DNA of 64,000 bases from Candidatus Butyricimonas faecavium (GTDB taxonomy: Bacteria > Bacteroidota > Bacteroidia > Bacteroidales > Marinifilaceae), in contig CALUKD010000005.1 in assembly GCA_944321125.1 (NCBI GenBank), forward strand, positions 1 to 64,000, read 5' to 3'. Of this stretch, positions 41,624 through 50,551 are shown in pieces. The stretch's first letter is position 1; each line of letters starts with the position of its first letter. A program made the position numbers and the translations under genes. The notes under the pieces were generated by a model. That model ran no database searches and was not told the DNA's origin. It was given only the letters and a program-made list of their open reading frames with translations.

Positions 41624-42439
41624 ATGATTAAGGTTGAGAGAGATAAAGTTGCGTTCTACCAGTTTTTAGGATTGCGGGATTTTCCGGGATTAAGTCATTT
41701 CGTGTCGGGAAGAGAGGGTGGTGTTAGTGTCGGTAGACAAACAGCCTTGAATCTGGGATTCATGGATGAGGATCGGGATGAACGGGTGTTGGTTAACCGG
41801 ATGTTGTTGGCTGAGGCTATTGGTTGTGGCGTGGATGATTTTACTTTGGGGGAACAAAAACATACCACTCACGTAGAAGTCGTGGACCGGGTGCAACGTG
41901 GTCGGGGAGGACGGGGAAAAGCAACCCGCTTGCCTTCGACGGATGCTTTGATCACAAAAGAAACTGGTGTTTGCTTGATGGTACTTGCGGCCGATTGTGT
42001 CCCAGTTTTAATGTACGATTCCCGAATGCGGGTGATTGCTGCTGTCCATGCCGGGTGGCGAGGTACTGTGGGAAAAATTGCCGCAAAGACAGTGGAACGG
42101 ATGCGAGAGGAGTTCGGATGTGATCCTCGGGATATTATTATCGGAATAGGTCCCTCTATCGGTCCTTGTTGTTTCGAGGTCGGGGAAGAGGTCATTGAGG
42201 CGGCAGGTGAAGGGTTGGGAGACTTGAAAGGATTGGTGGAACCGGGAAAACAGACCGGGAAATATCAGTTGAATCTATGGGAGGCCAACCGTCGTCAATT
42301 ACGGCAAGTAGGAGTGGAGGATACTTGTATTGAAGTGGCGGGCATTTGTACTGTCTGTCATCGCGATCAGTTTTTTTCTTATCGCGGGGATCGGGGAAAT
42401 ACGGGACGATTCGGGGCGGGAATCATGTTAAATATATAG
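41624..42439 (+). CDS. pgeF: Peptidoglycan editing factor PgeF / polyphenol-oxidase (YfiH) family
   Basis: The 271-residue protein has the laccase-domain (YfiH/DUF152) fold. Metal and active-site motifs are HTTHVEVV, ADCVPVLMYD, AVHAGWRGTVGKIAAKTV, GIGPSIGPCCFEVGEEV and the C-terminal CTVCHRDQFFSYRGDRGNTGRF. In E. coli YfiH removes wrongly incorporated L-Ser peptides from peptidoglycan precursors, and other members act as purine nucleosidases, so the exact activity is uncertain. It heads an operon with lrgA, lrgB and an exonuclease gene; the next start is 4 bases after its stop. Confidence 0.92.
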   Translation: MIKVERDKVAFYQFLGLRDFPGLSHFVSGREGGVSVGRQTALNLGFMDEDRDERVLVNRMLLAEAIGCGVDDFTLGEQKHTTHVEVVDRVQRGRGGRGKATRLPSTDALITKETGVCLMVLAADCVPVLMYDSRMRVIAAVHAGWRGTVGKIAAKTVERMREEFGCDPRDIIIGIGPSIGPCCFEVGEEVIEAAGEGLGDLKGLVEPGKQTGKYQLNLWEANRRQLRQVGVEDTCIEVAGICTVCHRDQFFSYRGDRGNTGRFGAGIMLNI

Positions 42440-42443
42440 AGGT

Positions 42444-42800
42444 ATGTTAGGAGGAATCTTTATTATTATGGCTTTTTATTTACTGGGAGAATGTTGTGCA
42501 TGGTTGATAAACGGTTTTGTACCGGGGAGTGTGTTGGGAATGATGTTTTTGTTCTTGGCATTATCCATGCGTTGGGTCAAGCCGGAAAGAGTACGTCCGG
42601 TGGCTCGTTTCCTTTGTGATAATATGGCGTTCTTCTTCCTTCCGGCGGGAGTGGGGATTATTACCTCTATGGATGTATTGTCTCGTTACTGGGACATCGT
42701 GTTGGTAGTGGGGACAGTGACAACGTTGTTAGTGTTGATCGTGGTAGCGGTTTTGCAACAATGGCAGGAGGATCGTAGGGCACATGGTCGAACGAATTAA
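42444..42800 (+). CDS. lrgA: LrgA/CidA-family holin-like membrane protein
   Basis: The 118-residue protein has four hydrophobic segments and the family motif GFVPGSVLGMMFLFLALSMRWVKPERV; later VARFLCDNMAFFFLPAGVGIITSMD. LrgA/CidA proteins affect murein hydrolase export and autolysis or metabolite transport, and partner with LrgB, whose gene follows 12 bases later. The position directly behind pgeF links it to cell-wall turnover. Confidence 0.9.
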   Translation: MLGGIFIIMAFYLLGECCAWLINGFVPGSVLGMMFLFLALSMRWVKPERVRPVARFLCDNMAFFFLPAGVGIITSMDVLSRYWDIVLVVGTVTTLLVLIVVAVLQQWQEDRRAHGRTN

Positions 42801-42812
42801 TTTGTAAAAAAG

Positions 42813-43511
42813 ATGCAGTCGATAGTTTCGTCAGAGATATTTATAATAACGTTAGTAGCTGGAGTATACTTAGCAGCGCTCTGGCTGTATAGGAAAACGA
42901 GATTGGCGTTATTACATCCCTTGTTAGTATCCATTCCGGCCTTGGTAGCAGTGATGAGTGTGCTTGGGATTCCATATGAATCCTTCCAACAAGGGAGCCG
43001 GATGATTAATTTTCTGTTGGGACCTTCTGTCGTGGCCTTGGGATACGTGTTATGGGAACAGGTGGAATACATGAAGAGCAATGCTGTGTCGATCATGACT
43101 TCTATTTTTGTCGGGAGTTTGGTAGGGATCGTAAGCGTAATTTGTATTGCTCGCTGGATGGGGGCAGATCATGTATTGATAGCGACATTAGAGCCGAAAT
43201 CCGTAACGACCCCGATTGCAATGGGGGTGGCCGAGAAAGCGGGTGGTATTCCTGCCATTGCTGCAGTAATTGTCATCGTGGTGGGGATATTCGGAGGGAT
43301 CGTGGGACCTTTCGTGTTGAACAAATTGAATATCGATAGTAAGATTGCCCGGGGATTATCCCTTGGGGCTGCAGCTCATGGGTTAGGTACGGCTAGAGCA
43401 ATGGAACTGGGAGCATTAGAAGGAGCTATTAGTGGATTGGCAATTGGTTTAATGGGGGTGATGACAGCAATACTGGTGCCTGTTGTCGAATGGGTGATGT
43501 CATTATTTTAA
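42813..43511 (+). CDS. lrgB: LrgB/CidB-family membrane protein
   Basis: The 232-residue integral membrane protein contains the LrgB signatures NFLLGPSVVALGYVLWEQ, LEPKSVTTPIAMGVAEKAGG and GLSLGAAAHGLGTARAMELG, with about six to seven hydrophobic helices. It pairs with LrgA encoded just upstream. The family works in control of autolysis or as a metabolite transporter. The exonuclease gene starts one base after its stop, so all four genes are co-transcribed. Confidence 0.93.
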   Translation: MQSIVSSEIFIITLVAGVYLAALWLYRKTRLALLHPLLVSIPALVAVMSVLGIPYESFQQGSRMINFLLGPSVVALGYVLWEQVEYMKSNAVSIMTSIFVGSLVGIVSVICIARWMGADHVLIATLEPKSVTTPIAMGVAEKAGGIPAIAAVIVIVVGIFGGIVGPFVLNKLNIDSKIARGLSLGAAAHGLGTARAMELGALEGAISGLAIGLMGVMTAILVPVVEWVMSLF

Positions 43512-43512
43512 T

Positions 43513-44019
43513 ATGCTACAGAATTTCACGGCTATCGATTTTGAAACGGCTAACCGTTACCCGACAAGCGCTTGTTCAATTGGGATAGTTGTTGTGCAGG
43601 ACGGTGAGATCACGGAAGAGTTCTCGCACTTGATTAAGCCAGAGCCGTACTATTTTAACAAAAGGTTTATCGAGATTCACGGGATTACTCCCGCAATGGT
43701 GGAAAATGCACCTTCGTTTTATGATTTGTGGAGTGTGATCGGGCGTTACTTTAATACGGAAGCATTGGTTGCACATAATGCAGGATTTGATATGAGTGTT
43801 TTGAAGGCTTGTCTGGAACGGGCAGATTTGTACGCTCGTTTGCCAGAATCTTTTTGTACTTACCGATTGTCCCGGAAATTGGTGAAAGGTTTACCCAATT
43901 ATAAATTGAATACTTTATGTGATCATTTCGGGATAACGTTAAATCATCACGAAGCATTAAGTGATGCCCGGGGTGCAGCGAAAATTATGATCGAATTGTC
44001 GAGATTGACTCTGTTTTAG
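43513..44019 (+). CDS. DEDDh 3'-5' exonuclease, DnaQ-like
   Basis: The 168-residue protein is a stand-alone exonuclease of the DNA polymerase III epsilon type. Motif Exo I is AIDFETANRYP (Asp9, Glu11), Exo II is VAHNAGFDMSVL, and Exo III is HHEALSDARGAAKIM with the HxxxxD pattern. No polymerase or BRCT domain is attached, so it probably trims DNA or RNA ends. It is the last gene of the pgeF-lrgAB operon, and a 13-bp hairpin follows. Confidence 0.92.
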   Translation: MLQNFTAIDFETANRYPTSACSIGIVVVQDGEITEEFSHLIKPEPYYFNKRFIEIHGITPAMVENAPSFYDLWSVIGRYFNTEALVAHNAGFDMSVLKACLERADLYARLPESFCTYRLSRKLVKGLPNYKLNTLCDHFGITLNHHEALSDARGAAKIMIELSRLTLF

Positions 44020-44052
44020 ATTTTTGGAAAAAATATGGTGAGATATTCATGA

Positions 44053-44083
44053 GTTTCTCCCTCGCCATCTGCGAGGGAGAAAC
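44053..44083. terminator. Bidirectional terminator between exonuclease gene and punA
   Basis: A 13-bp stem (GTTTCTCCCTCGC/GCGAGGGAGAAAC) with a 5-base loop lies between the two convergent stop codons and abuts the punA stop. Confidence 0.85.
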
Positions 44084-44896
44084 TTATAATTTACTTATAA
44101 TTTCTTTAAATATGGCACCCATGCGAGGTTGTGCATGATTACCCACATCCTGTACTTCCGTGTGGTTCGTTTTTATGAGTTCCTCGCTGGCCGTGCTGTT
44201 CGTGATGACAGACATACCAAAGCATTCCATGTCCATATGGCGAGCTACGATGACTTCCGGTACGGTAGACATTCCCACTGCATCTCCGCCAATGACCCGA
44301 ATCCAGTTATATTCTGCCGGGGTTTCGAAGGATGGTCCTTGTAGTCCAACGTACACGCCTTTTTGTAGTGGAATATTTAATTTCTTTCCGGCTTCTTCTG
44401 CTAGTTGAATTAAGCGTTTGCTATATGCCTCAGTCATTCCGGGAAAGCGGGGACCAAGTTCATCGATATTTTTACCCCGTAGCGGGTGTTCCGGGAATAG
44501 GTTGATATGATCCCGAATAATCATCAGGTCTCCAACTAAGTAATTCGTATTTACACCTCCTGCTGCATTGGAAACGAAAAGAGTGTTTACCCCGAGAGCG
44601 TGCATCACTCTCACGGGGAAAGTTACTTCTTTCATCGAATATCCCTCGTAATAGTGGAAACGCCCCTGCATAGCGATGACTTTTTTGCCTCCGAAGGAAC
44701 CGATAAGCAATTCACCCCGGTGTCCTTGTACCGTAGAAACGGGGAAGTTGGGAATTGCCATATATGGGATGGCGTGTTCGATCTCTATTGATTTTCCTAG
44801 TTCTCCCAATCCTGTTCCCAGGATAATACCAATGGTATGTTCTCCTTTCACGAAAGGAGCTAAGTATTTGCTACTTTCTCGTATCTTGTCTAACAT
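44084..44896 (-). CDS. punA: Purine-nucleoside phosphorylase, trimeric type
   Basis: The 270-residue enzyme splits purine nucleosides with phosphate into base and (deoxy)ribose-1-phosphate. The family motifs are IGIILGTGLGELG, PNFPVSTVQGHRGELLIG, GRFHYYEGYSMKEVTFPVRV, FVSNAAGGVN and LQGPSFETPAEYNWIRVIG. The adenine/guanine pocket region GMSTVPEVIVARH follows, and the C terminus has VITNSTASEELIKTNHTEV. It overlaps the end of lpxK by 26 bases, so it is translated from the same transcript. It serves purine salvage in the cytoplasm. Confidence 0.96.
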   Translation of the reverse strand: MLDKIRESSKYLAPFVKGEHTIGIILGTGLGELGKSIEIEHAIPYMAIPNFPVSTVQGHRGELLIGSFGGKKVIAMQGRFHYYEGYSMKEVTFPVRVMHALGVNTLFVSNAAGGVNTNYLVGDLMIIRDHINLFPEHPLRGKNIDELGPRFPGMTEAYSKRLIQLAEEAGKKLNIPLQKGVYVGLQGPSFETPAEYNWIRVIGGDAVGMSTVPEVIVARHMDMECFGMSVITNSTASEELIKTNHTEVQDVGNHAQPRMGAIFKEIISKL

Positions 44897-45920
44897 AGTC
44901 GTATATATTTTTTATGAGTTGGTCTCTTGGGGTCAGAAACTCCGGTTCGATCGGGATATAGAAAATCTGTCGTCTGATTTCTTCCGGTATATTACATAAC
45001 GTGAGGCGGACGGCATCCTTTTCCGTGGTGAAAATACATTTGTCCGGTATGCTGATTTTCTCGTACTCTTGGAGAATACGTTTTATGTCCATGTCGCTGT
45101 AATTGTGATGATCGGGAAAAGCGATATGATCGATTTGATCTGTCAGCTGTTTTAAATGTTTCAGATAAGGAGCCGGTTGTGCAATCCCGGTAACACAGAG
45201 TATGGCCGTTTTGGGGGTTACAGTGTGATGACTGTTCCCGTCGAGTGAACGTATTTCTCCGTATTTCATAGAGGTGAACAAAAGCTGTTGATAAGCTTTT
45301 AAATTCAAGTGTTTCAGTATGATCCGTTTCTCTATGGGCGAGATGTTCGCGGGACATTTGGTTACGATGACATAATTTGCCCTATCCTTGGCGTGAATAC
45401 TTTCACGGAGACGTCCCAAGGGAAGTAAATGATCCTCGTATATGGGGCGGTTATAATCGATTAGCATGATGTTTATATCCGCTTTCACGTAGCGATGTTG
45501 AAAACCATCATCCAAGATGATTACCTCTGGTTTTTCCGGAAGTTGCATAAGCTTTTTGATCCCACGTACACGATCTGCATCTACGGCTACAATGATTTTA
45601 GGGAATTTATTTTTTATCTGCATGGGTTCATCTCCAATATCGTTTGCCGTGGAAGTTTCCGTTGCCAGCACAAAACCGGAAGTTTTCCGTTTATATCCTC
45701 GACTGAGGCAGGCTACACGGTAGTCATTTTTCAATTCGTTGATTAGTGATTCCGTGTGAGGGGTCTTCCCCGTTCCGCCCACCGTGATATTTCCCACGCA
45801 AATAATGGGAATGTCAAACTCCCGGATCTTTAATATGCCCAAATTGAATAAGCGGTTTCGAATGCTGACTACAATGCCGTATACTACGCTTAAAGGCCAT
45901 AAAATAAGATTTTTCAACAC
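44871..45920 (-). CDS. lpxK: Tetraacyldisaccharide 4'-kinase (lipid A synthesis)
   Basis: The 349-residue membrane-associated kinase phosphorylates the tetraacylated disaccharide at the 4' position to make lipid IVA. It has an N-terminal hydrophobic anchor, the P-loop VGNITVGGTGKTPHTE near residues 42-57, ACLSRGYKRKTSGF, and the DDGFQHRYVKADINIMLID motif. GTG at 45920 is the start used here. It lies 11 bases after sppA on the same strand and overlaps punA by 26 bases, so sppA-lpxK-punA form one operon. Confidence 0.95.
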   Translation of the reverse strand: MLKNLILWPLSVVYGIVVSIRNRLFNLGILKIREFDIPIICVGNITVGGTGKTPHTESLINELKNDYRVACLSRGYKRKTSGFVLATETSTANDIGDEPMQIKNKFPKIIVAVDADRVRGIKKLMQLPEKPEVIILDDGFQHRYVKADINIMLIDYNRPIYEDHLLPLGRLRESIHAKDRANYVIVTKCPANISPIEKRIILKHLNLKAYQQLLFTSMKYGEIRSLDGNSHHTVTPKTAILCVTGIAQPAPYLKHLKQLTDQIDHIAFPDHHNYSDMDIKRILQEYEKISIPDKCIFTTEKDAVRLTLCNIPEEIRRQIFYIPIEPEFLTPRDQLIKNIYDYVRQDTRK

Positions 45921-45931
45921 AATATTTTGCT

Positions 45932-47725
45932 TTAATTAAACGTAAGATCGTAAGGTATTCTGGCTACCATTCCTTTTATTTTCAATAACTCTTTTTGTTC
46001 CCGATAAGTATCATAAAAATCACCCAGTTCTGATTTTAATATGTTGGTTCTGATGCTTTGTGTGAAATTTATCAGAATATCCTCGAAAGGACTGCGTTCA
46101 ACTGGTAACTCTGTGAGTTGGTAATTGTTCAAACCTGCTTTTGCAGCAGCGATAGCGATAGCATCTTCCAAACCACCTAACACGTCAACCAATCCAAGTT
46201 TTTGAGCATCTTCTCCTGTCCATACCCGCCCTTGTGCAATTTCGTTTACCGCTTCTTTGGTCATATGCCGGCCTTGGCTTACTCGGTCGAGGAAGGTATC
46301 ATATTCTCGATTGATATAAGTCTGCATCACGTTGCGTTCGTAATTCGTTAAGGGTCGGTCACTGATAGGGATAGGTAACGGGTATCCACCACCGAAATCA
46401 CTGTGCTCGTTGGTTTTCACCACGTCAGAAGAGATGCCGAGTTTATTTTTGATTAGGTCTTCACCGCTAAATAGCAGTCCGAATATTCCGATGGATCCCG
46501 TAAGGGTTGTCGGGTCGGCCACGATGGTATCTGCCGCACAAGAAATGTAGTACCCACCGGATGCGGCCACGTTCCCCATGGATGCAATCAACGGTTTCGC
46601 CTGAGCGGCTAGTTGTACTTCTTTCCAGATAATGTCGGAAGTCAATGCACTACCTCCTGGGGAGTTTACACGCAACACGATAGCTTTGATATTTTGGTCT
46701 TCACGTGCTTTTCGGATGGTTGTTGCCAGTTCTGGTCCGATACTTTCCGGTCCTTGTTGGAGTCCGATATTCCCTTGTGCGTAAATCACGGCGATTTTGT
46801 CGGCAGCAAAATTCACGGTTGGGAATGTGGCTTTCGTGTAATCCTCGAAGCTTGTCAGGGATAGTTTTTCGTTATCTGTTAACCCACATGCTTCACGTAA
46901 TTTATCAAGCATCGCATTTTCGTAGAGGGCACCGTCAAAAAATCCTTCTTTCACGAATTCTTCTACCGGGTAGATTTTGAAATCATCGGTAATTTGATTG
47001 ATTTTTTCTACCGGGATATTTCTGCTGACGGAAATTCCTTTCACGATGTTACCCCAAAGAGAACCTAAGTAGGTCTGAACCTGTTCTCGGTTGGCATCGC
47101 TCATGTGTGTTTCAATGTAAGGTTCCACGGCTGCTTTAAATTTGCCAACACGAATAACTTCTGGTTGTACACCGATTTTTTTCAAAAGGTCTTTATAGAA
47201 TGAAATATTTGCGCTCATCCCGGTTAACAGTAACGGGGTTTCGGGATTAACAAAAATACTGTCTGCAACTGTAGCCAAGTAATAGCTTTTCTGGGAATAT
47301 CCCAAGTTTGTGTAGCTGTAAATGAACTTGCCGCTTTTCTTAAATCTCAACAGTGCGTTACGAATTTCGTCAATAGTGGCAAGAGCCCCGAAGTTAGAGT
47401 TGATCTCAGTAAGGTCCAAATAGATACCCTTAATGCGGGAATCTTTACTGGCATTGTCTATGTATTCTAGTATTTTATTTAGCCCGATTTGTTTTTCAGG
47501 ACTCATAGTCATTAAGTTAAAGTTCTGAAATGGGTTTCCCGATGCTCTATCCGGGATCGCTGCCTTCAGTGATAGTTTTAGAATCGTATTGTCTTTGATT
47601 TCGATCGAAGGACTGGAGAAACTGGCTATGGCTCCGACTAGCCCGATAAACACGAAAAACAAGATAACATGTACGATAATAATACCGACAATAGTTGCTA
47701 ACAAATATTTCAGAAAGCTTTTCAT
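45932..47725 (-). CDS. sppA: Signal peptide peptidase SppA, 67K type
   Basis: The 597-residue membrane-anchored serine protease removes cleaved signal peptides. It has one N-terminal helix (residues about 7-34) and two peptidase S49 domains. The Ser/Lys dyad residues are expected in ASMGNVAASGGYYISCAADT (Ser) and KFKAAVEPYIETHMSD (Lys). Other landmarks are VLRVNSPGGSALTSD, TLTGSIGIFG and ITQGRVWTG-like AQGRVWTGEDAQKLGLVD. Length and order match E. coli SppA. It is the first gene of the operon with lpxK and punA. Confidence 0.95.
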   Translation of the reverse strand: MKSFLKYLLATIVGIIIVHVILFFVFIGLVGAIASFSSPSIEIKDNTILKLSLKAAIPDRASGNPFQNFNLMTMSPEKQIGLNKILEYIDNASKDSRIKGIYLDLTEINSNFGALATIDEIRNALLRFKKSGKFIYSYTNLGYSQKSYYLATVADSIFVNPETPLLLTGMSANISFYKDLLKKIGVQPEVIRVGKFKAAVEPYIETHMSDANREQVQTYLGSLWGNIVKGISVSRNIPVEKINQITDDFKIYPVEEFVKEGFFDGALYENAMLDKLREACGLTDNEKLSLTSFEDYTKATFPTVNFAADKIAVIYAQGNIGLQQGPESIGPELATTIRKAREDQNIKAIVLRVNSPGGSALTSDIIWKEVQLAAQAKPLIASMGNVAASGGYYISCAADTIVADPTTLTGSIGIFGLLFSGEDLIKNKLGISSDVVKTNEHSDFGGGYPLPIPISDRPLTNYERNVMQTYINREYDTFLDRVSQGRHMTKEAVNEIAQGRVWTGEDAQKLGLVDVLGGLEDAIAIAAAKAGLNNYQLTELPVERSPFEDILINFTQSIRTNILKSELGDFYDTYREQKELLKIKGMVARIPYDLTFN

Positions 47726-48013
47726 ATGTGTTGTTTTAAGTTATTAATAATCTTGGTTAAAATTTCAAGATACAAAATATGAATTATATTGTAAATCTTG
47801 TTTACAAATGTATGGATATAATTTCGGTCATACAAAAATTTAATTGACTTTGTCGATTCACTACTTTACAAACTTTGTAAACTTATTTTGTTGACATTTG
47901 TTTTTTTGATAGTTTTACGTGCAGAATTTTGTTGCGTTTCGAGAGGGGATGGATTTTGCGATTCGTGACTAAAAATATTTGTAGCGAAAACTGTAACTCT
48001 TTAATTATACGAC

Positions 48014-49321
48014 ATGAGCAAATTTGAAGTTATTGGTGGGAGACGATTGAAAGGAGAATTGGTTCCTCAGGGAGCGAAGAACGAAGCATTACAAGTGATT
48101 TGTGCTTGCTTACTGACAAGGGAAGAGGTGATTATCAGTAATATCCCTGAGATATTGGATGTTATAAAATTAATCGATCTACTTCGGGGAATGGGAGTGA
48201 AGGTGGAGAGACTTCAAAAAGGAGAGTTTTCTTTTCGGGCAAATGAGATCAATTTCGATTATCTGGAGACAGAAGATTTTTACAGTAAAGCGGCTAGCTT
48301 ACGCGGGTCGATCATGATTTTAGGACCGCTGTTAGCCATGCATGGTAGCGGCTTAGTCCCCAAGCCGGGAGGGGATAAAATCGGACGTCGTCGGTTAGAT
48401 ACCCATTTCCTTGGTTTTGAGAAATTGGGAGCTACGTTTGAGTATGATGCTGTTTCGGGATGTTACAAGGCTTCTGCTCAGAAATTGCGGGGAACTTATA
48501 TGTTACTTGATGAGGCATCCGTGACAGGAACTGCGAATATTATCATGGCTGCCGTGTTGGCAGAAGGGGTGACCACGATCTATAACGCTGCTTGTGAGCC
48601 TTACGTGCAGCAGTTGTGCCGGATGTTGAATGCCATGGGAGCCCGCATTTCTGGAATTGCCTCCAATTTATTGACGATAGAAGGGGTTGAAAGTCTTGGA
48701 GGGTGCCAGCATCGTTGTTTGCCCGACATGATTGAAGTGGGTAGTTATATCGGACTTGCGGCTTTGACTCGTTCGGAGATTACAATCAAGAATGTCGCTA
48801 TTCCCCAATTAGGTATTATTCCGGATGCATTCCGGAAATTGGGAATCCGGATAGAGGAACGTGGGGATGATTTATATATACCTCGTCAAGAACATTACAT
48901 GATAGAGGATTTTATTGATGGTTCAATTCTGACGGTTGCCGATGCTCCGTGGCCGGGGTTAACGCCTGATTTGTTGAGTGTATTCCTTGTTGTTGCTACT
49001 CAGGCAAAAGGGAGCGTGTTAATTCATCAGAAAATGTTCGAGAGCCGTTTATTCTTCGTGGATAAATTAATTGATATGGGAGCGAAAATTATTCTTTGTG
49101 ATCCGCATCGGGCTACGGTTATCGGACAAAATCATGAATCACAATTACGGGCCACCAAGATGACGTCTCCGGATATACGTGCCGGAATCGCTTTGTTGAT
49201 TGCAGCGTTGTCAGCACAAGGGACAAGTGTTATTGATAACATTGATCAAATTGACCGCGGTTACGAGCATATTGATGAAAAATTGAATGCTATCGGGGCG
49301 GAGATCAAACGGATTGACTAA
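48014..49321 (+). CDS. murA: UDP-N-acetylglucosamine 1-carboxyvinyltransferase, Asp-type active site
   Basis: The 435-residue cytoplasmic enzyme adds enolpyruvate to UDP-GlcNAc, the first committed step of peptidoglycan synthesis. Motifs include GGRRLKGELVPQGAKNEALQ near the start, EASVTGTANIIMAAVLAEGVT and the C-terminal DIRAGIALLIAALSAQG. In the catalytic loop PKPGGDKIGRRRLDTH the usual Cys is Asp121. Asp at this place keeps enolpyruvyl transfer in other bacteria but is not alkylated by fosfomycin, so intrinsic resistance is expected. It is monocistronic, with a 288-base upstream gap that shows no gene. Confidence 0.95.
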   Translation: MSKFEVIGGRRLKGELVPQGAKNEALQVICACLLTREEVIISNIPEILDVIKLIDLLRGMGVKVERLQKGEFSFRANEINFDYLETEDFYSKAASLRGSIMILGPLLAMHGSGLVPKPGGDKIGRRRLDTHFLGFEKLGATFEYDAVSGCYKASAQKLRGTYMLLDEASVTGTANIIMAAVLAEGVTTIYNAACEPYVQQLCRMLNAMGARISGIASNLLTIEGVESLGGCQHRCLPDMIEVGSYIGLAALTRSEITIKNVAIPQLGIIPDAFRKLGIRIEERGDDLYIPRQEHYMIEDFIDGSILTVADAPWPGLTPDLLSVFLVVATQAKGSVLIHQKMFESRLFFVDKLIDMGAKIILCDPHRATVIGQNHESQLRATKMTSPDIRAGIALLIAALSAQGTSVIDNIDQIDRGYEHIDEKLNAIGAEIKRID

Positions 49322-49347
49322 GGAAGAATTTGGTGATTCTATTCATT

Positions 49348-49839
49348 CTAAATTCTACATTTTTCAATAGCTTCGGCTTTTAGCGTGTCTTCACATTCCA
49401 TGAAAAGAGTGGTAATGGTTTTGTGAATGACCGGATGGATAAAGTCCGGCATGATTTCTTTCAGAGGAGTAAGTACAAAATTTCGTTGTGTTAGTCTGGG
49501 GTGGGGAACTGTCAGGCGAGTAGTGTTGATGATCTGGGAATCACAAAAAAGGATATCTATATCTATGGTTCGGGAACAAAATTGCGAACCGGTACGAACC
49601 CGTCCGAGTTTTTGTTCCGTAGCCTGACATTTATTTAACACCTCTTCTGGAAGTAAATTTGTTTCGTAAGTAACAATTTGATTGTAAAAAGAGTCAGGCG
49701 ATTCGAATCCCCATGGGGCAGTTTCGTAAAGGGAAGAACAATGTTTGATCTTCCCTATGCTTGACATTTCCGTTATAGCCTCACCGATCAAGGCTTTTCG
49801 GTCTCCTTGGTTTCCCCCGAAGATTAAAGTGACTAACAT
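49348..49839 (-). CDS. folK: 2-amino-4-hydroxy-6-hydroxymethyldihydropteridine diphosphokinase
   Basis: The 163-residue enzyme transfers pyrophosphate from ATP to the pterin in folate synthesis. Signatures are LIFGGNQGDRKALIGEAI at the start, SLYETAPWGFESPDSFYNQIV, RTGSQFCSRTIDIDILFCDS and LTVPHPRLTQRNFVLTPLKEIMP. It is a compact single-domain HPPK. It lies upstream of the DUF4290 gene's end but is separated from it by an AT-rich palindromic spacer. Confidence 0.95.
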   Translation of the reverse strand: MLVTLIFGGNQGDRKALIGEAITEMSSIGKIKHCSSLYETAPWGFESPDSFYNQIVTYETNLLPEEVLNKCQATEQKLGRVRTGSQFCSRTIDIDILFCDSQIINTTRLTVPHPRLTQRNFVLTPLKEIMPDFIHPVIHKTITTLFMECEDTLKAEAIEKCRI

Positions 49840-49848
49840 CCTGAGTAA

Positions 49849-49921
49849 TTTTAGATTTAATGACTTTAGAGTTTAGATTGAAAAAGCATTCAATTTAAAA
49901 TTTATAATCCAAAATTTACAA
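49849..49921. repeat. AT-rich palindromic element at the DUF4290 gene end
   Basis: The spacer between folK and the DUF4290 gene begins with AATTTTAGATTTAATGAC and ends with AATTTATAATCCAAAATTTAC, resembling the elements at 24619 and 30136. It may function as a weak terminator for the minus-strand gene. Confidence 0.4.
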
Positions 49922-50551
49922 TTAGTTATGTTTCTTGTAGAATTGCTTTTTGTTGTTCTTCTGTTGCTTGTTGTTATTCATGGGTTTGTTGTTTTTCTTT
50001 TGCAACAGGTCTTTCGAGTGAGAAAGGATCATACCTTCTGGCATTTCGATATTACCACCGTATAATGTATTGATATCATTATAGATTTGATCGTCTTCCA
50101 CGGAATCTTTATTCCACGTAAGGAATGATTTTTTCATGTGGTTGGCGGTTAACACCGTGAGTACTCTTTTGATTTCAGGGTCTTCTGTTTCTTTGATTTT
50201 TTCGATCAGTTTTTCGGTAAGAAGACCATAGTGTCTGTACTTGATCCGGTGATTATTATACGGTAATTTTTCGGGTTTTTCCTCCAGAATATCTTTCTCC
50301 GGGAGAGGGTAGGGTGAATCAATATCCAGCGTGAAGTTTGACATGATCATTAAGTGATCCCACAATTTGTGCCGGAAATCCGGGACATCCCGAAGATGTG
50401 GGTAAAGATTTCCCATCACGCTGATTACCGTTTTAGCTGCACGGGTACGCTCTTCTCTGTCTGTTATTGTCGCTAGGTGGTCAACCATCATTTGAATATT
50501 CCTACCATATTCGGGAAGAATAAGTTTTTTTCTTTGGCTATTATAGTCCAT
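49922..50551 (-). CDS. DUF4290 family protein
   Basis: The 209-residue cytoplasmic protein matches the Bacteroidota-specific DUF4290 family. It has MDYNSQRKKLILPEYGRNIQ at the start, TDREERTRAAKTVISVMGNLYPHLRD, DFRHKLWDHLMIMSNFTLDID and the MKKSFLTWNKDSVEDD block. The C-terminal 30 residues are Lys/Asn-rich and probably disordered. The function is unknown. It is next to folK and murA, a neighbourhood frequently conserved for housekeeping genes. Confidence 0.9.
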   Translation of the reverse strand: MDYNSQRKKLILPEYGRNIQMMVDHLATITDREERTRAAKTVISVMGNLYPHLRDVPDFRHKLWDHLMIMSNFTLDIDSPYPLPEKDILEEKPEKLPYNNHRIKYRHYGLLTEKLIEKIKETEDPEIKRVLTVLTANHMKKSFLTWNKDSVEDDQIYNDINTLYGGNIEMPEGMILSHSKDLLQKKNNKPMNNNKQQKNNKKQFYKKHN

